DNA of 64,000 nt from Pseudomonas sp. Irchel s3f7 (GCF_900187615.1 NZ_FYDO01000013.1:62001-126000); one strand, 5' to 3'. Numbered from the stretch's first letter, positions 54,538 to 64,000 are shown. Notes: generated by a model not told the origin, from the sequence alone. A program made the numbers and translations.

Positions 54538-54667
54538 TGTCATGACAGGTATAGCTCCAGGGTTGATGAGTTCACTCCGTCAGCCATATCACCTCCCATG
54601 TTTCTGTTTCGCGCCCGCGCCCCTATAATGGCTGCCTTTTTCGCCCAATGATTTTGCGGAGCTGGTG

Positions 54668-55261
54668 ATGGCCGAACGTAAGGCGTCTGTCGAGCGCGAC
54701 ACTCTGGAAACCCAGATCAAAGCCTCGATCAACCTCGATGGCACCGGAAAGGCCCGATTCGATATCGGTGTTCCTTTTCTTGAGCACATGCTGGACCAGA
54801 TCGCCCGTCACGGGTTGATCGACCTGGATATTGTCAGCAAGGGCGACCTGCATATCGATGATCACCACACCGTGGAAGACGTCGGTATCACCCTCGGCCA
54901 GGCGTTTGCCAAAGCCATCGGCGACAAGAAAGGCATCCGTCGCTACGGCCACGCCTACGTGCCGCTCGATGAAGCGCTGTCGCGCGTGGTGATCGACTTC
55001 TCCGGTCGCCCAGGCCTGCAAATGCACGTGCCGTACACCCGCGCCACTGTGGGCGGCTTCGACGTTGACCTGTTCCAGGAATTCTTCCAGGGCTTCGTCA
55101 ACCACGCGCTGGTCAGCTTGCACATCGACAACCTGCGTGGCACCAACACCCACCACCAGATTGAAACCGTGTTCAAGGCTTTCGGTCGCGCCCTGCGCAT
55201 GGCCGTCGAGCTCGATGACCGCATGGCCGGGCAAATGCCGTCGACCAAAGGCGTTCTGTAA
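54668..55261 (+). CDS. hisB: Imidazoleglycerol-phosphate dehydratase
   Basis: A 197-residue monofunctional HisB: metal-binding His clusters are in [11 protein letters not shown] and THHQIET, and the [19 protein letters not shown] start is typical. It makes imidazole acetol phosphate from IGP in histidine synthesis. The ATG at 54668 ([11 protein letters not shown]) is chosen over the GTG just before it. Its stop shares one base with hisH (TAATG). Confidence 0.97.
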   Translation: MAERKASVERDTLETQIKASINLDGTGKARFDIGVPFLEHMLDQIARHGLIDLDIVSKGDLHIDDHHTVEDVGITLGQAFAKAIGDKKGIRRYGHAYVPLDEALSRVVIDFSGRPGLQMHVPYTRATVGGFDVDLFQEFFQGFVNHALVSLHIDNLRGTNTHHQIETVFKAFGRALRMAVELDDRMAGQMPSTKGVL

Positions 55262-55899
55262 TGCAGACAGTCGCGGTTATCGATTACGGCATGGGTAACC
55301 TGCACTCGGTGGCCAAGGCCCTCGAGCACGTCGGTGCCGGCAAGGTTCTGATCACCAGCGATGCCAACGTGATTCGCGAAGCCGACCGGGTGGTTTTCCC
55401 CGGCGTTGGCGCGATTCGCGATTGCATGGCGGAGATCCGTCGCCTCGGTTTCGATTCGCTGGTACGTGAAGTCAGCCAGGACCGGCCGTTCCTCGGCATC
55501 TGCGTCGGCATGCAAGCCTTGCTCGACACCAGCGAAGAGAATGATGGCGTTGACTGCATCGGCCTGTTCCCGGGCCAGGTGAAGTTCTTCGGCAAGGACC
55601 TGCATGAAGACGGCGAACACCTGAAAGTCCCGCACATGGGCTGGAACCAGGTGAAGCAGAAGGTCAGCCACCCGCTGTGGCACGACATTCCGGACATGGC
55701 GCGTTTCTACTTCGTGCACAGCTACTACATCGCCGCCACTAATGCGCGGCAGGTGGTCGGTGGCGGTCATTACGGTGTCGATTTTGCTGCGGCGCTGGCC
55801 GAAGGCTCGCGTTTCGCCGTGCAGTTCCACCCGGAGAAAAGCCATACCCATGGCCTGCAATTGCTGCAGAACTTCGCTGCGTGGGACGGTCGCTGGTAA
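55261..55899 (+). CDS. hisH: Imidazole glycerol phosphate synthase, glutaminase subunit
   Basis: A 212-residue class I glutamine amidotransferase. The nucleophile is Cys in [10 protein letters not shown]; the His and Glu partners lie in [11 protein letters not shown]. It supplies ammonia to HisF. The start overlaps hisB by one base, and the next gene starts directly after the stop. Confidence 0.97.
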   Translation: MQTVAVIDYGMGNLHSVAKALEHVGAGKVLITSDANVIREADRVVFPGVGAIRDCMAEIRRLGFDSLVREVSQDRPFLGICVGMQALLDTSEENDGVDCIGLFPGQVKFFGKDLHEDGEHLKVPHMGWNQVKQKVSHPLWHDIPDMARFYFVHSYYIAATNARQVVGGGHYGVDFAAALAEGSRFAVQFHPEKSHTHGLQLLQNFAAWDGRW

Positions 55900-56157
55900 A
55901 TGGCAGTCAAGAAGAAGCCCCCGATCCTGACCCTCACTCCCGAACAGGAGAACGAGGCCAATCACAAGATCAAGCGTTTCATGGAGGACCGCTTCGAACT
56001 TGACCTCGGTTCGTTCGAGGCGGGGGAGATTCTTGAGCTGTTTACCCGCGAAATTGCTCCGCACTACTACAACAGGGCGATTTTCGATGTGCAGGCGCAC
56101 CTCAAAGAGAGGTTCGAAAGCATCGAAAGCGACCTGTGGGCGCTCGAGAAAAACTGA
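55900..56157 (+). CDS. DUF2164 family protein
   Basis: An 85-residue protein with a basic start and the DUF2164 core MEDRFELDLGSFEAGEILELF and IAPHYYNRAIFDVQ. No function is known. It lies between hisH and hisA in many pseudomonads, beginning the base after the hisH stop, so it is co-transcribed with the histidine genes. Confidence 0.85.
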   Translation: MAVKKKPPILTLTPEQENEANHKIKRFMEDRFELDLGSFEAGEILELFTREIAPHYYNRAIFDVQAHLKERFESIESDLWALEKN

Positions 56158-56199
56158 TTTCCGAGCCAAGCTGATCATTCAAATTTGAAGGTTTGCCAG

Positions 56200-56949
56200 A
56201 TGCTGATTATTCCCGCTATCGATCTTAAAGACGGTGCCTGTGTTCGTCTGCGCCAGGGCCGTATGGAAGATTCCACAGTGTTCTCCGATGACCCGGTGAG
56301 CATGGCTGCCAAGTGGGTGGAGGGCGGTTGCCGTCGTCTGCATCTGGTCGACCTGAACGGCGCCTTCGAAGGCCAGCCAGTCAACGGCGAAGTTGTCACC
56401 GCGATTGCCAAGCGCTACCCGAACCTGCCGATCCAGATCGGCGGTGGTATCCGCTCCCTGGAAACCATCGAGCACTACGTGAAAGCGGGCGTGAGCTACG
56501 TCATCATCGGCACCAAAGCCGTGAAAGACCCGGCTTTCGTCGCCGAAGCCTGCCGCGCTTTCCCGGGCAAAATCATCGTGGGTCTGGATGCCAAGGACGG
56601 GTTCGTCGCCACTGACGGCTGGGCTGAAATCAGCACCGTTCAGGTGATCGATCTGGCCAAGCAGTTTGAAGCTGACGGCGTGTCTTCGATCGTTTACACC
56701 GACATCGCCAAAGACGGCATGATGCAGGGCTGCAACGTACCGTTCACCGCCGCGCTGGCGGCTGCCACGAAGATCCCGGTGATCGCTTCCGGTGGCATCC
56801 ACAACCTCGGTGACATCAAGTCGCTGCTCGACGCCAAGGCGCCAGGCATCATCGGTGCGATCACAGGCCGCGCGATTTATGAGGGCACTCTGGATGTTGC
56901 TGAGGCTCAAGCTTTTTGTGATGGCTACGCGGCCAGCTCCAAGCTGTAA
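56200..56949 (+). CDS. hisA: Phosphoribosyl-formimino-AICAR ribotide isomerase
   Basis: A 249-residue TIM-barrel isomerase. The catalytic acids are Asp8 ([12 protein letters not shown]) and Asp in YTDIAKDGM; the two phosphate sites are QIGGGIRS and IASGGIHN. The ATG at 56200 begins MLIIPAIDL, as in other HisA. It feeds HisF. A 12-bp inverted repeat (TAAGCTGCAAGT ... ACTTGCAGCTTA, 56947-56996) separates it from hisF. Confidence 0.97.
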   Translation: MLIIPAIDLKDGACVRLRQGRMEDSTVFSDDPVSMAAKWVEGGCRRLHLVDLNGAFEGQPVNGEVVTAIAKRYPNLPIQIGGGIRSLETIEHYVKAGVSYVIIGTKAVKDPAFVAEACRAFPGKIIVGLDAKDGFVATDGWAEISTVQVIDLAKQFEADGVSSIVYTDIAKDGMMQGCNVPFTAALAAATKIPVIASGGIHNLGDIKSLLDAKAPGIIGAITGRAIYEGTLDVAEAQAFCDGYAASSKL

Positions 56950-56996
56950 GCTGCAAGTTAAAAGCGCGACCGCGATCCGCTCTTACTTGCAGCTTA
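56947..56996. repeat. Inverted repeat between hisA and hisF
   Basis: TAAGCTGCAAGT and ACTTGCAGCTTA, 26-nt loop. It may attenuate or stabilise the transcript between the two genes. Similar AGCTGCAAG dyads occur elsewhere in P. fluorescens genomes. Confidence 0.7.
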
Positions 56997-57033
56997 TAGC
57001 TTGAAGCTTGCAACTCTTAATCGGAGATTAAGT

Positions 57034-57804
57034 ATGGCTCTGGCCAAACGCATCATCCCTTGCCTGGACGTGGACAACGGCCGGGTGGTCAAGGGTGTGA
57101 AATTCGAAAACATCCGCGACGCCGGTGACCCGGTGGAAATCGCCCGTCGTTACGACGAGCAGGGTGCCGACGAGATTACCTTTCTCGATATCACCGCCAG
57201 CGTCGACGGTCGCGACACCACGCTGCATACCGTCGAGCGCATGGCCAGCCAGGTGTTCATCCCGCTGACCGTGGGCGGTGGCGTGCGTACCGTGCAAGAC
57301 ATCCGCAACCTGCTCAATGCCGGTGCGGACAAGGTCTCGATCAACACCGCAGCGGTGTTCAACCCTGAATTCGTCGGCGAAGCGGCGCAGCATTTCGGCT
57401 CGCAGTGCATTGTCGTCGCGATCGACGCGAAGAAGGTTTCCGGACCGGGCGAAACCCCGCGCTGGGAAATCTTCACCCACGGCGGTCGCAAGCCGACCGG
57501 CTTGGACGCTGTCGAATGGGCGAAGAAGATGGAAGGCCTGGGTGCCGGTGAAATCCTGCTGACCAGCATGGATCAGGACGGCATGAAGAACGGCTTTGAC
57601 CTGGGGGTTACCCGCGCCATCAGCGATGCGCTGGGCATTCCGGTGATTGCTTCCGGCGGTGTCGGCAACCTGCAACACCTGGCCGATGGCATTATCGAAG
57701 GTCACGCCAGCGCGGTGTTGGCGGCGAGTATTTTCCACTTCGGCGAATACACCGTGCAGGAAGCCAAGGCCTACATGGCTCATCGCGCAATTGTGATGCG
57801 TTAA
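57034..57804 (+). CDS. hisF: Imidazole glycerol phosphate synthase, cyclase subunit
   Basis: A 256-residue TIM-barrel cyclase. Catalytic Asp11 is in [19 protein letters not shown] and Asp130 is in VVAIDAKKV; the phosphate sites are VGGGVRT and ASGGVGN. It binds HisH and forms IGP and AICAR. The ATG at 57034 gives the typical start. Confidence 0.97.
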   Translation: MALAKRIIPCLDVDNGRVVKGVKFENIRDAGDPVEIARRYDEQGADEITFLDITASVDGRDTTLHTVERMASQVFIPLTVGGGVRTVQDIRNLLNAGADKVSINTAAVFNPEFVGEAAQHFGSQCIVVAIDAKKVSGPGETPRWEIFTHGGRKPTGLDAVEWAKKMEGLGAGEILLTSMDQDGMKNGFDLGVTRAISDALGIPVIASGGVGNLQHLADGIIEGHASAVLAASIFHFGEYTVQEAKAYMAHRAIVMR

Positions 57805-57837
57805 ACAAACCGATGCAGGCCAGTGGACATCATGGCG

Positions 57838-57866
57838 TACCCAAGGCACTCTTGGGTACGCCAAGG
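57838..57866. other. Short hairpin after hisF
   Basis: GGCGTACCCAA-ggcactc-TTGGGTACGCC stem, without a T run. It may stabilise the hisF 3' end. Confidence 0.55.
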
Positions 57867-57882
57867 ATCTCGGTAGCCAGAC

Positions 57883-58638
57883 ATGCTTAAACGCTTTCTT
57901 TTAGTTCTCGCCAGCGCTTCCCTATTGTTGATCAACGGGGTACACGCCAAAGACAGCCCCGATACCGACCTGGTGTTGCTCACGGAAAACTTCCCTCCGT
58001 ACAACATGGCGAAGAACGGCAAGAACTTCGCTCAGGACGAGAACATCAATGGCATCGCCGTGGACATTGTCCGCGAGATGTTCAAACGCGCCGATATTAC
58101 CTACAGCCTGACGCTGCGTTTCCCTTGGGAGCGTGTCTACAAACTCGCCCTGGAAAACCCCGGTTACGGTGCATTCGTGATGGCGCGCCTGCCGGATCGC
58201 GAGAGGCTGTTCAAGTGGGTCGGGCCGATCGGCCCGGACGACTGGATCATGCTGGCCAAGGCGGACAGTAAAATCACCCTGGGCACCTTGGATGACGCCC
58301 GCAAATACAAGATCGGCGCCTACAAGGGCGACGCCATTGCCACGACGCTGGCCAAGCAAGGCTTGAACCCGGTGGTGGTTTTGCGCGATCAGGATAACGC
58401 GAAGAAACTGGTCAGCGGCCAGATCGATTTGTGGGCCACCGGAGATCCTGCCGGACGTTATCTGGCGCGGCAAGAAGGCGTGAGCGGCCTCAAGACAGTG
58501 CTGCGCTTCAACAGCGCAGAACTGTATCTGGCCCTGAATAAAGAGGTGTCCGACGAGGTCGTCGCCAAGCTTCAGGCCGCGCTGGATCAATTGCGCAAAG
58601 AAGGTGTGGTTGACGACATCATGGCACGGTATCTGTAG
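57883..58638 (+). CDS. Periplasmic solute-binding protein, amino-acid type
   Basis: A 251-residue family 3 solute-binding-like protein. The signal peptide ends at about residue 22 (NGVHA). It continues DLVLLTENFPPYNMAKNG, then FPWERVYKLALENPGYGAFVM. No permease or ATPase genes are adjacent, so it is an orphan binding protein as in PAO1. The last 20 bases of the frame overlap the 3' end of the convergent Vps62 gene. Confidence 0.85.
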   Translation: MLKRFLLVLASASLLLINGVHAKDSPDTDLVLLTENFPPYNMAKNGKNFAQDENINGIAVDIVREMFKRADITYSLTLRFPWERVYKLALENPGYGAFVMARLPDRERLFKWVGPIGPDDWIMLAKADSKITLGTLDDARKYKIGAYKGDAIATTLAKQGLNPVVVLRDQDNAKKLVSGQIDLWATGDPAGRYLARQEGVSGLKTVLRFNSAELYLALNKEVSDEVVAKLQAALDQLRKEGVVDDIMARYL

Positions 58639-59986
58639 CGGTTGGCAGATCGGGTGATGCCTGTGCAATGACATTGGCGTCGCTGGTGTTTTCAACAGTG
58701 TCTGTGCTCGTCGTCAGTGGAGGGCACTCTTCTTTTTCTGGTGGATATTGCGTCAGGTGAACGCTGGAGTCGTCGGTATAGCCGATTTTTCCAGTCACTT
58801 GGGTGCCGTCCTCACGTGTTAACTCGTAGTGACTTTCCAACAGGTAAACCGCCACAGATTTGTGTTTTGCAGCCATGGCGATGATCACCAGAGGGGGCGA
58901 TTCGCTCCATCCGTTCGAGCCTGATTCGGTGTGAGTGAAGTTCTTGGGCAGGCAGGCCGAGAACTTTGTTGTCCGGACATCGCTTGGTGCGGTGTTCGGC
59001 CAGGCCCTTTCGAAATCAACAGAAGTTTGTCTATTGAATGACTGCATTTGCCTTGGGCTTTGAACAGGGTCAATTGTCCATTTGATTGGCCGGGTCTTGT
59101 CCGTTGTGTTTCGCTCGTATCCGACCAACACGTAGTGGTCGGTTCTTTTCAGGTCGTAGTACGGGGATTTCAGGAGTTGTTCGCTGGGCTGCACGTAGTC
59201 CATGACCGCGAACCAGGGGAGTCGGGCTATTTGCGTAACGTTGGCTGCTTCGTCCACTGGAGGTTTGGCGTGTCCGGAGAGTGCCGGCGCTTGTGGTGGG
59301 GAAGTGACTTGCAGTGGGATCTGCATCCGCAATGCGTACGCGGTGACCGGTGTTTCAGGCTTGCTGTAGCTTTGGTTGCCTGTGAATGTGCCTGGGGTGA
59401 AGTAGAGATCGCCCGGCTCGGCGGTCGGCGGCTCAATGCTCCAGGCGCTGAAGCTCATCTTTGCACCGCTGCCTTTGTCGTTCCAGATCAGATCGCTGAC
59501 ATTTGCAGCGATAACCAGATCCGCCCTGACGCAGCGGACAGCATTGAGCGAAGGTTTGTTGTAGTCGTTGGCGCAGACCAGCCCCAACGCAACATAGCCG
59601 GCAGGCGGAATCGGGCGCCAGATCGAAGCGCGTGTGACTGCGCCCGACCCTGAGTCTTTCCAATAAAGTTCGAAGTCGGTGGGCCGGCTGAGTGCGTTTC
59701 CTTTCGTGTCGTCGCCAGGTGAACTTCCCTCGCGCACGACGACCGCGATCATTTCGCCGTTGATGTTGCCGTCGCGGTGAATGGCAATGTCACCCAGCGG
59801 GAAGTATCCCGGCAATGCATCCGGGGCGGGTGTGGGGCGCCAAAAGGCAACGGTTTTTGCCCGTGTTCCGTTGGTATCCCAGATCCGCTGAAATTCTGTC
59901 GTGAAGTTGATCAGCAGGTTGTCGAGCTTAATGGGTTCCATTTGCCGGGTTGGCAATGTGGCATCGTCTTGGGTAGTCATAGTCAA
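58619..59986 (-). CDS. Vps62-related protein
   Basis: A 455-residue protein with the Vps62 pattern: FQRIWDTNGTRAKTVAFWRP and PPAGYVALGLVCANDYNKP, repeated units also seen in plant and fungal Vps62 relatives. There is no signal peptide or membrane helix. The C-terminal tail of about 30 residues is Thr/Asp-rich. The role is unknown. The ATG at 59986 or the one two codons later may be used. It ends inside the 3' end of the neighbouring gene. Confidence 0.75.
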   Translation of the reverse strand: MTMTTQDDATLPTRQMEPIKLDNLLINFTTEFQRIWDTNGTRAKTVAFWRPTPAPDALPGYFPLGDIAIHRDGNINGEMIAVVVREGSSPGDDTKGNALSRPTDFELYWKDSGSGAVTRASIWRPIPPAGYVALGLVCANDYNKPSLNAVRCVRADLVIAANVSDLIWNDKGSGAKMSFSAWSIEPPTAEPGDLYFTPGTFTGNQSYSKPETPVTAYALRMQIPLQVTSPPQAPALSGHAKPPVDEAANVTQIARLPWFAVMDYVQPSEQLLKSPYYDLKRTDHYVLVGYERNTTDKTRPIKWTIDPVQSPRQMQSFNRQTSVDFERAWPNTAPSDVRTTKFSACLPKNFTHTESGSNGWSESPPLVIIAMAAKHKSVAVYLLESHYELTREDGTQVTGKIGYTDDSSVHLTQYPPEKEECPPLTTSTDTVENTSDANVIAQASPDLPTATDTVP

Positions 59987-60096
59987 TCCTGATAGTTGAA
60001 AGGCGACTCAAGAGGGTCGCGACCTTTGGGAGGTCTCACTATCCGGAATGACGCTGGGCATTTGGTGGTAACTATTTATAGGATGTAACGGGGTGT

Positions 60097-60873
60097 TTAT
60101 CTGTAAACGCCGTCTTTGCCATGAGCGGCCGTGGCGCGATTGCCGCGCACGCTGATCATCTGCTTGATATCAATCCACTCGATACCCTGGGCTTTCAGCT
60201 TGGGCAGTTCTCGCTCCAGCACTGCCAGCGTTTGCGGATACGGATGCCCGATCATGACCGCCGAGCCCTGTTTGTGCGCAAGACTGATTGCCGTCTGTAG
60301 CTGTGTGAAGATCGCCGCTTCCGTTGCTTCATCATCCAGAAAAACATCCCGCGAAACGCTCGCCAACCCGATCTTCTGCGCTTCGGCCGCCGCGACGGTT
60401 TGCGCGCTGGTGCGGCTGTCGACAAAGAGTTTGTGCCGGCGCTGCAGGTCGGCCATCAACCAGGTCATGGCCGGTCGCTGGGCGGTCATGCGACTGCCCA
60501 TGTGGTTGTTGATGCCGCTGGTGTACGGGACCATTTTGAACGCGGCGTTCAGGCGTTTTTCCAGTTCTTCGATGGGCAGCTCAGGGTGCCAGGCGAACGG
60601 CCCGGTGGCCGGGTCCATCGGCATGTGCAGGATGACGATCTTGCCGGCGCGATGGGCTTCGCGGGCGAATTCGGTGGCGTGGGGTGTGTCGGGCATGATT
60701 GCCGCAGTCACCGGGCCGGGCAGGGCCAGCGCGCGGCGATCTCGGGGCAGGTTCTGCCCCAGGTCATCGATGATCAGGCTTAAGTAGGCCTTGTGAGGCG
60801 TTGAGTAAGCGGGCGCTGCGTGAGCAACACCCGCCAGGCAAAACAACAGACCGATCAGTAATCGCAGAAACAT
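60097..60873 (-). CDS. Divergent polysaccharide deacetylase (YibQ-like)
   Basis: A 258-residue protein with a signal peptide (about 1-19). The core keeps LSLIIDDLGQN, FAWHPELPIEELEKR, NNHMGSRMT and VMIGHPYPQTL, typical of the divergent NodB-like group. It is likely to act on envelope glycans together with ctpA and envC, which lie upstream in the same operon (1 bp between this gene and the ctpA stop). Confidence 0.88.
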   Translation of the reverse strand: MFLRLLIGLLFCLAGVAHAAPAYSTPHKAYLSLIIDDLGQNLPRDRRALALPGPVTAAIMPDTPHATEFAREAHRAGKIVILHMPMDPATGPFAWHPELPIEELEKRLNAAFKMVPYTSGINNHMGSRMTAQRPAMTWLMADLQRRHKLFVDSRTSAQTVAAAEAQKIGLASVSRDVFLDDEATEAAIFTQLQTAISLAHKQGSAVMIGHPYPQTLAVLERELPKLKAQGIEWIDIKQMISVRGNRATAAHGKDGVYR

Positions 60874-60874
60874 C

Positions 60875-62194
60875 TCAGCGGCCGGACGTGATGCTCAGCC
60901 CTTTGAGCAGGCTCAGGGCCTGGGCCAATTGGTAATCGTCGTCCTGCGGCATCGGCTTGGCTTTGCCGCCGGAACCGGTCGGTTTGTCGGCGCCGCCGTT
61001 GCCATTGCCCAGGTGACCCTGCAGGTCGGCTTCCTTGAAGTAGTCGCTGTCCTGCTCGCTGGTGATCTTGGCCTTGCGCACTTCGATGTCCGGCACGATG
61101 CCCTGGGCCTGGATCGAGCGACCGTTCGGCGTGTAGTACAACGCGGTGGTGATCTTCAGCGCACGGTCGTTGTTCAGTGGCAGCACGGTTTGTACCGAAC
61201 CTTTGCCAAAACTGGTGGTGCCCATGACGACTGCGCGTTTCTGGTCCTGCAGGGCACCGGCGACAATTTCCGACGCCGAGGCACTGCCGCCGTTGATCAA
61301 TACGACCATCGGCACGGCTTCGCTTTCGTCCTTGCCGGTGGCGGAGAAGCGCAGTTCGGAGTTGGCGATGCGGCCCTTGGTATAGACGATCAGGCCCTTG
61401 GTGATGAAGTGGTCGACCACTTCCACCGCGGCTTGCAGTACACCGCCAGGGTTGTTGCGCAGGTCGAGGATGATGCCCTTGAGCTTCTTGCCATTGTCCT
61501 TGCGCAGCTTGGCCAGGGCCTTGGAGACCTCTTCGCCGGTCTTGACCTGGAACTGGGTGATGCGGATGTAGCCGTAGCCCGATTCCAGCAACTGGCTCTT
61601 CACGCTCTTCACTTGAATGACCGCGCGGGCCAGCGTTACGTCGAACGGCGTGCCGCCATCGCGTACCAGGGTCAGGGTGATTTTTTCGCCGATCTTGCCG
61701 CGCATCTTGTCCACGGCTTCGGTCATGCTCTGGCCGCGTGTTGGCTGGCCGTTGATCTTGACGATGAAGTCGCCAGCCTGAATGCCGGCCTTGGAGGCTG
61801 GCGTGTCATCGATGGGCGAGACCACCTTGATGAAGCCGTCTTCGGCACCGACTTCGATTCCCAGGCCGCCGAACTCGCCGCTGGTGCTTTCCTGCAACTC
61901 GGCGAAATCTTCAGGGCCCAGGTAAGCGGAGTGCGGATCGAGGTTGCTGAGCATGCCCTTGATGGCGTTTTCCAGCAGGGTCTTGTCGTCCACCGGCTCG
62001 ACATAAGCGGCCTTGATCCGGTCCATTACCTCGGCAAACGTGCGCAACTCATCCAGCGGCAATGGCGCCTTGGTGGTCGCAGCAGTGCCCGCAGGCGCGA
62101 CCGCCGGGGCTGGTTGAGCGGCAAACGCCAAAGGCGCGCCGATCACCAGGGCGATCGTCAGGGCCAGCGAGGTAAGGCGGGACAAATGCAGCAT
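60875..62194 (-). CDS. ctpA: S41-family C-terminal processing protease
   Basis: A 439-residue periplasmic protease: signal peptide (about 1-26), PDZ domain (about 90-170, with GLGIEVGAEDGF and VSPIDDTPA), and the S41 catalytic domain with the Ser/Lys pair (NGGSASASEIVAGALQD and GTTSFGKGSVQ). Homologues such as P. aeruginosa CtpA degrade peptidoglycan hydrolases. The ATG at 62192-62194 has AGGAG 9 bases upstream; a TTG start slightly upstream is less likely. Confidence 0.93.
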   Translation of the reverse strand: MLHLSRLTSLALTIALVIGAPLAFAAQPAPAVAPAGTAATTKAPLPLDELRTFAEVMDRIKAAYVEPVDDKTLLENAIKGMLSNLDPHSAYLGPEDFAELQESTSGEFGGLGIEVGAEDGFIKVVSPIDDTPASKAGIQAGDFIVKINGQPTRGQSMTEAVDKMRGKIGEKITLTLVRDGGTPFDVTLARAVIQVKSVKSQLLESGYGYIRITQFQVKTGEEVSKALAKLRKDNGKKLKGIILDLRNNPGGVLQAAVEVVDHFITKGLIVYTKGRIANSELRFSATGKDESEAVPMVVLINGGSASASEIVAGALQDQKRAVVMGTTSFGKGSVQTVLPLNNDRALKITTALYYTPNGRSIQAQGIVPDIEVRKAKITSEQDSDYFKEADLQGHLGNGNGGADKPTGSGGKAKPMPQDDDYQLAQALSLLKGLSITSGR

Positions 62195-62225
62195 GTCGAA
62201 CAAACTCCTGAATTAGGTAACGCGC

Positions 62226-63521
62226 TTATCCTTGCGCGCGGCACCATTGCGCCGGATCACTCGGGTGACCCTGCTGACGAATAGCAAAATACAGCGCTGG
62301 CGTGTCCTGCCCGCCACTGTTGCCGACAGTGGAGATGGACTCGCCGGCTTTAACCACATCACCCGCAGACTTGAGCAGTGTCTGGTTGTGACCATAAAGA
62401 CTCAAAAAACCGTTGCCGTGGTCGAGGATCACCAGCAGCCCGGCGCCTCGTAGCCAGTCGGCAAACACTACGCGACCACCATGCACCGCATGTACGGTGC
62501 TGCCGGCAGACGCGCTGATCATCACGCCGTCCCACTTGGTCCGGGAGTCGTCGCCACGGCCTTCACCGAAACGTGCCAGCAGTCGACCGTCGACAGGCCA
62601 TGGAAGTTTGCCGCGGGTTGACGCAAAAGGGCCACCAAAGGTCTCGCCGGAACTGGACACCAGTGCTCCGGGTGACGACTTAACGGGTTTGCGTGGGGCA
62701 TCATCGCCGGCATCTGCCTGCGCCTGGGCCTCACGTAAACGCTTTTTTTCGGCTTCCTGCTGGGCGATCAGCGCTTTTTGCCGCGCTTCTTCTGCCTCAC
62801 GAGCCTGGCGGGCCAGGGTTTCTTCAATGGTTTTCAGGACTTTAGACAGATCTGCCTGATCCTGCTCGCGGGCTGCCAGTTTCTGGTCGCGAGCCTTTAC
62901 ATCGGTATTGAGCTTGGCCAGGACTTGCTGGCGTTCCTGGCGGACTTTGTCGAGCTCGTCGCGCTGGGTGTCGAGGCTGCTTTTCTGCACCAGCAACTGC
63001 GCCTGCTGCATGGCGATGTCTTTTTCGACATTGGCCAACTGGCGCAGGGTTTCGTTGAAATTCTTCAGCTGCTCCAGGCGGGCCTGGCTCAGATAGTCGT
63101 AATAGGTGAGGGTGCGGGCGAATTTTTCCGGGTTCTGCTGGTTGAGCAGCAGCTTGAGGTACTCCTGACGACCATTCTGGTAAGCCGCACGGGCCTGAAT
63201 GGCGATCAGGTGTTGCTGTTCAGTGCGCGCGCTCTGGAGTTTTTTTTTCTCTGCATCGAGTCGCTGCAGCTCGGTTTCGCTTTTCTTCAGCTCTTTTTGC
63301 AGGGCGTCGACCTGCTTCTCAAGCTTGCCCATTTCGGTTTCGGTGCCCTTGAGCTCCTTCTGCACACCGGATTTTTCTTCCTGGAGCTTGCCCAGCAGCT
63401 TTTTCAGCTCGGCAATGTCCTGACGCGTGGCGTCCAACTGTTGTTGGGTGTCCGCGCGCTCGTCAGCGAAAGCCGGTTGGAGCAGGCAGGTCAGGGCTAG
63501 GGCAGTCAGGATGCGGAGCAT
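62226..63521 (-). CDS. envC: Murein hydrolase activator EnvC
   Basis: A 431-residue protein: signal peptide (about 1-19, ending AFA), a long coiled coil (about 20-270, many Gln/Lys/Glu heptads), and a C-terminal LytM domain (about 320-430) with LLARFGEGRGDD and the LysM-like FAIRQQGHPSDPAQW end. In EnvC the LytM domain lacks zinc-coordinating residues and activates the amidases AmiA and AmiB during cell division. The start MLRILTALALT at 63519-63521 is chosen as the signal peptide start; the longer frame is not coding. It lies directly upstream of ctpA. Confidence 0.93.
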   Translation of the reverse strand: MLRILTALALTCLLQPAFADERADTQQQLDATRQDIAELKKLLGKLQEEKSGVQKELKGTETEMGKLEKQVDALQKELKKSETELQRLDAEKKKLQSARTEQQHLIAIQARAAYQNGRQEYLKLLLNQQNPEKFARTLTYYDYLSQARLEQLKNFNETLRQLANVEKDIAMQQAQLLVQKSSLDTQRDELDKVRQERQQVLAKLNTDVKARDQKLAAREQDQADLSKVLKTIEETLARQAREAEEARQKALIAQQEAEKKRLREAQAQADAGDDAPRKPVKSSPGALVSSSGETFGGPFASTRGKLPWPVDGRLLARFGEGRGDDSRTKWDGVMISASAGSTVHAVHGGRVVFADWLRGAGLLVILDHGNGFLSLYGHNQTLLKSAGDVVKAGESISTVGNSGGQDTPALYFAIRQQGHPSDPAQWCRAQG

Positions 63522-63655
63522 AGGGGCGGGCGGCACCAGGGAAAGGGACGGCCTAGTATGCCCGCCATGGACGGCAAAAAAAACGCCCATTTCTGACTGC
63601 GTGATAACTGGCCCAAACGTCAGGCTGAATTTCATTTCGAAAACACCACAAACCA

Positions 63656-63747
63656 CTGTGGGAGCTGGCTTGCCAGCGATTGCGTCGGCACATTCAACAT
63701 AGCAGTTGGTGCCAGATTGCTATCGCTGGCAAGCCAGCTCCTACAGG
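63656..63747. repeat. REP pair
   Basis: CTGTGGGAGCTGGCTTGCCA and its complement TGGCAAGCCAGCTCCTACAG, separated by about 50 bp, between gpmI and envC. Confidence 0.85.
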
Positions 63748-63773
63748 GTTTAGCGGTGTTTCGGGGAAGCCGA

Positions 63774-64000
63774 TCAGACCAGAATCGAAGTTCCGGTCAT
63801 TTCCTTCGGCTGCTCCAGACCCAGCAGCTTCAGCATGGTCGGCGCCACGTCCGCCAGTACGCCGCCTTCACGGACTTTCAGGTCGCGTTTGCCGACATAG
63901 ATGAGCGGCACAGGTTCAGTGGTGTGCGCAGTGTGCGCCTGGCCGGTGGATTCGTCGGACATTTGCTCGACGTTGCCGTGGTCAGCCGTGATCAGCGCTT
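63774..64000 (-). CDS. gpmI: Phosphoglycerate mutase, 2,3-BPG-independent (3' end only)
   Basis: The C-terminal 74 codons run off the right edge. The frame starts inside [13 protein letters not shown], which carries the Mn-binding Asp and His of the alkaline-phosphatase-like core. It continues [14 protein letters not shown] and [14 protein letters not shown] to the stop at 63774. The start lies beyond the window. Confidence 0.93.
   Translation of the reverse strand, partial: ALITADHGNVEQMSDESTGQAHTAHTTEPVPLIYVGKRDLKVREGGVLADVAPTMLKLLGLEQPKEMTGTSILV

Noticed and set aside
52696..54543. 615-codon open frame opposite the OFA transporter
   Set aside because: Antisense artefact; composition rich in Arg, His and Gln, no motifs, no ribosome site.

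Overview
The window is chromosomal DNA of a Pseudomonas, most likely of the P. fluorescens complex. Gene order closely follows the P. aeruginosa PAO1 neighbourhood around PA5131-PA5181 as I recall it: gpmI, envC, ctpA, yibQ-type deacetylase, hisF, hisA, hisH, hisB, asmA, mutY, yggX, tRNA-Phe, an amino-acid ABC transporter, dctBD, cysQ, nudE, a LysM protein, fdhD and an FdhF-like oxidoreductase. Paired REP-type palindromes of the kind seen in fluorescent pseudomonads lie between many genes. There is no rRNA operon and I saw no CRISPR array.

Layout. 1-8 kb: glycine-zipper protein, FdhF/YdeP oxidoreductase with FdhD, LysM/BON protein, nucleotide housekeeping (YrfG-like HAD, NudE, CysQ) and a thioesterase. 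7.6-15.7 kb: DctB/DctD two-component system, a 970-residue kinase/aminotransferase fusion, agmatine deiminase and a small protein. 15.9-20.4 kb: Fur-type siderophore receptor, an OprD-porin remnant, a DUF3077 gene with a structured leader, and a truncated S-type pyocin with a putative immunity gene.

20.4-30.4 kb: a tandem array of integrative elements in the 3' end of tRNA-Thr(TGT). It has two tyrosine integrases and three defence-like cargo genes: a PD-(D/E)XK-like protein, a DUF262/DUF1524 GmrSD-like protein and an OLD-family ATPase/TOPRIM nuclease. Internal end sequences show that at least one element is a 1.2-kb remnant carrying only the PD-(D/E)XK gene.

30.4-41.3 kb: acyltransferase, methyltransferase, HisPJQM-type ABC transporter, GabP-like permease with a candidate sigma-54 promoter, a VapBC toxin-antitoxin pair between two near-identical terminators, a pair of tandem paralogues, a hydrolase and a secreted protein. 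41.3-48.3 kb: accessory DNA at tRNA-Phe(GAA). A 5-kb segment is flanked by about 75-bp direct repeats of the tRNA 3' end plus terminator. It holds a permease, a decayed ASCH gene, a small kinase, an IS66 remnant cutting a TonB-receptor tail, and an unknown membrane protein.

48.4-64 kb: core genes. These are asmA-mutY-yggX, a PanZ-like acetyltransferase, an OFA-family transporter, the hisBH-DUF2164-hisA-hisF histidine cluster, a solute-binding protein, a Vps62-related protein, deacetylase-ctpA-envC for cell-envelope processing, and the 3' end of gpmI at the right edge. All functional assignments come from reading motifs and recalling families; no database search was run.
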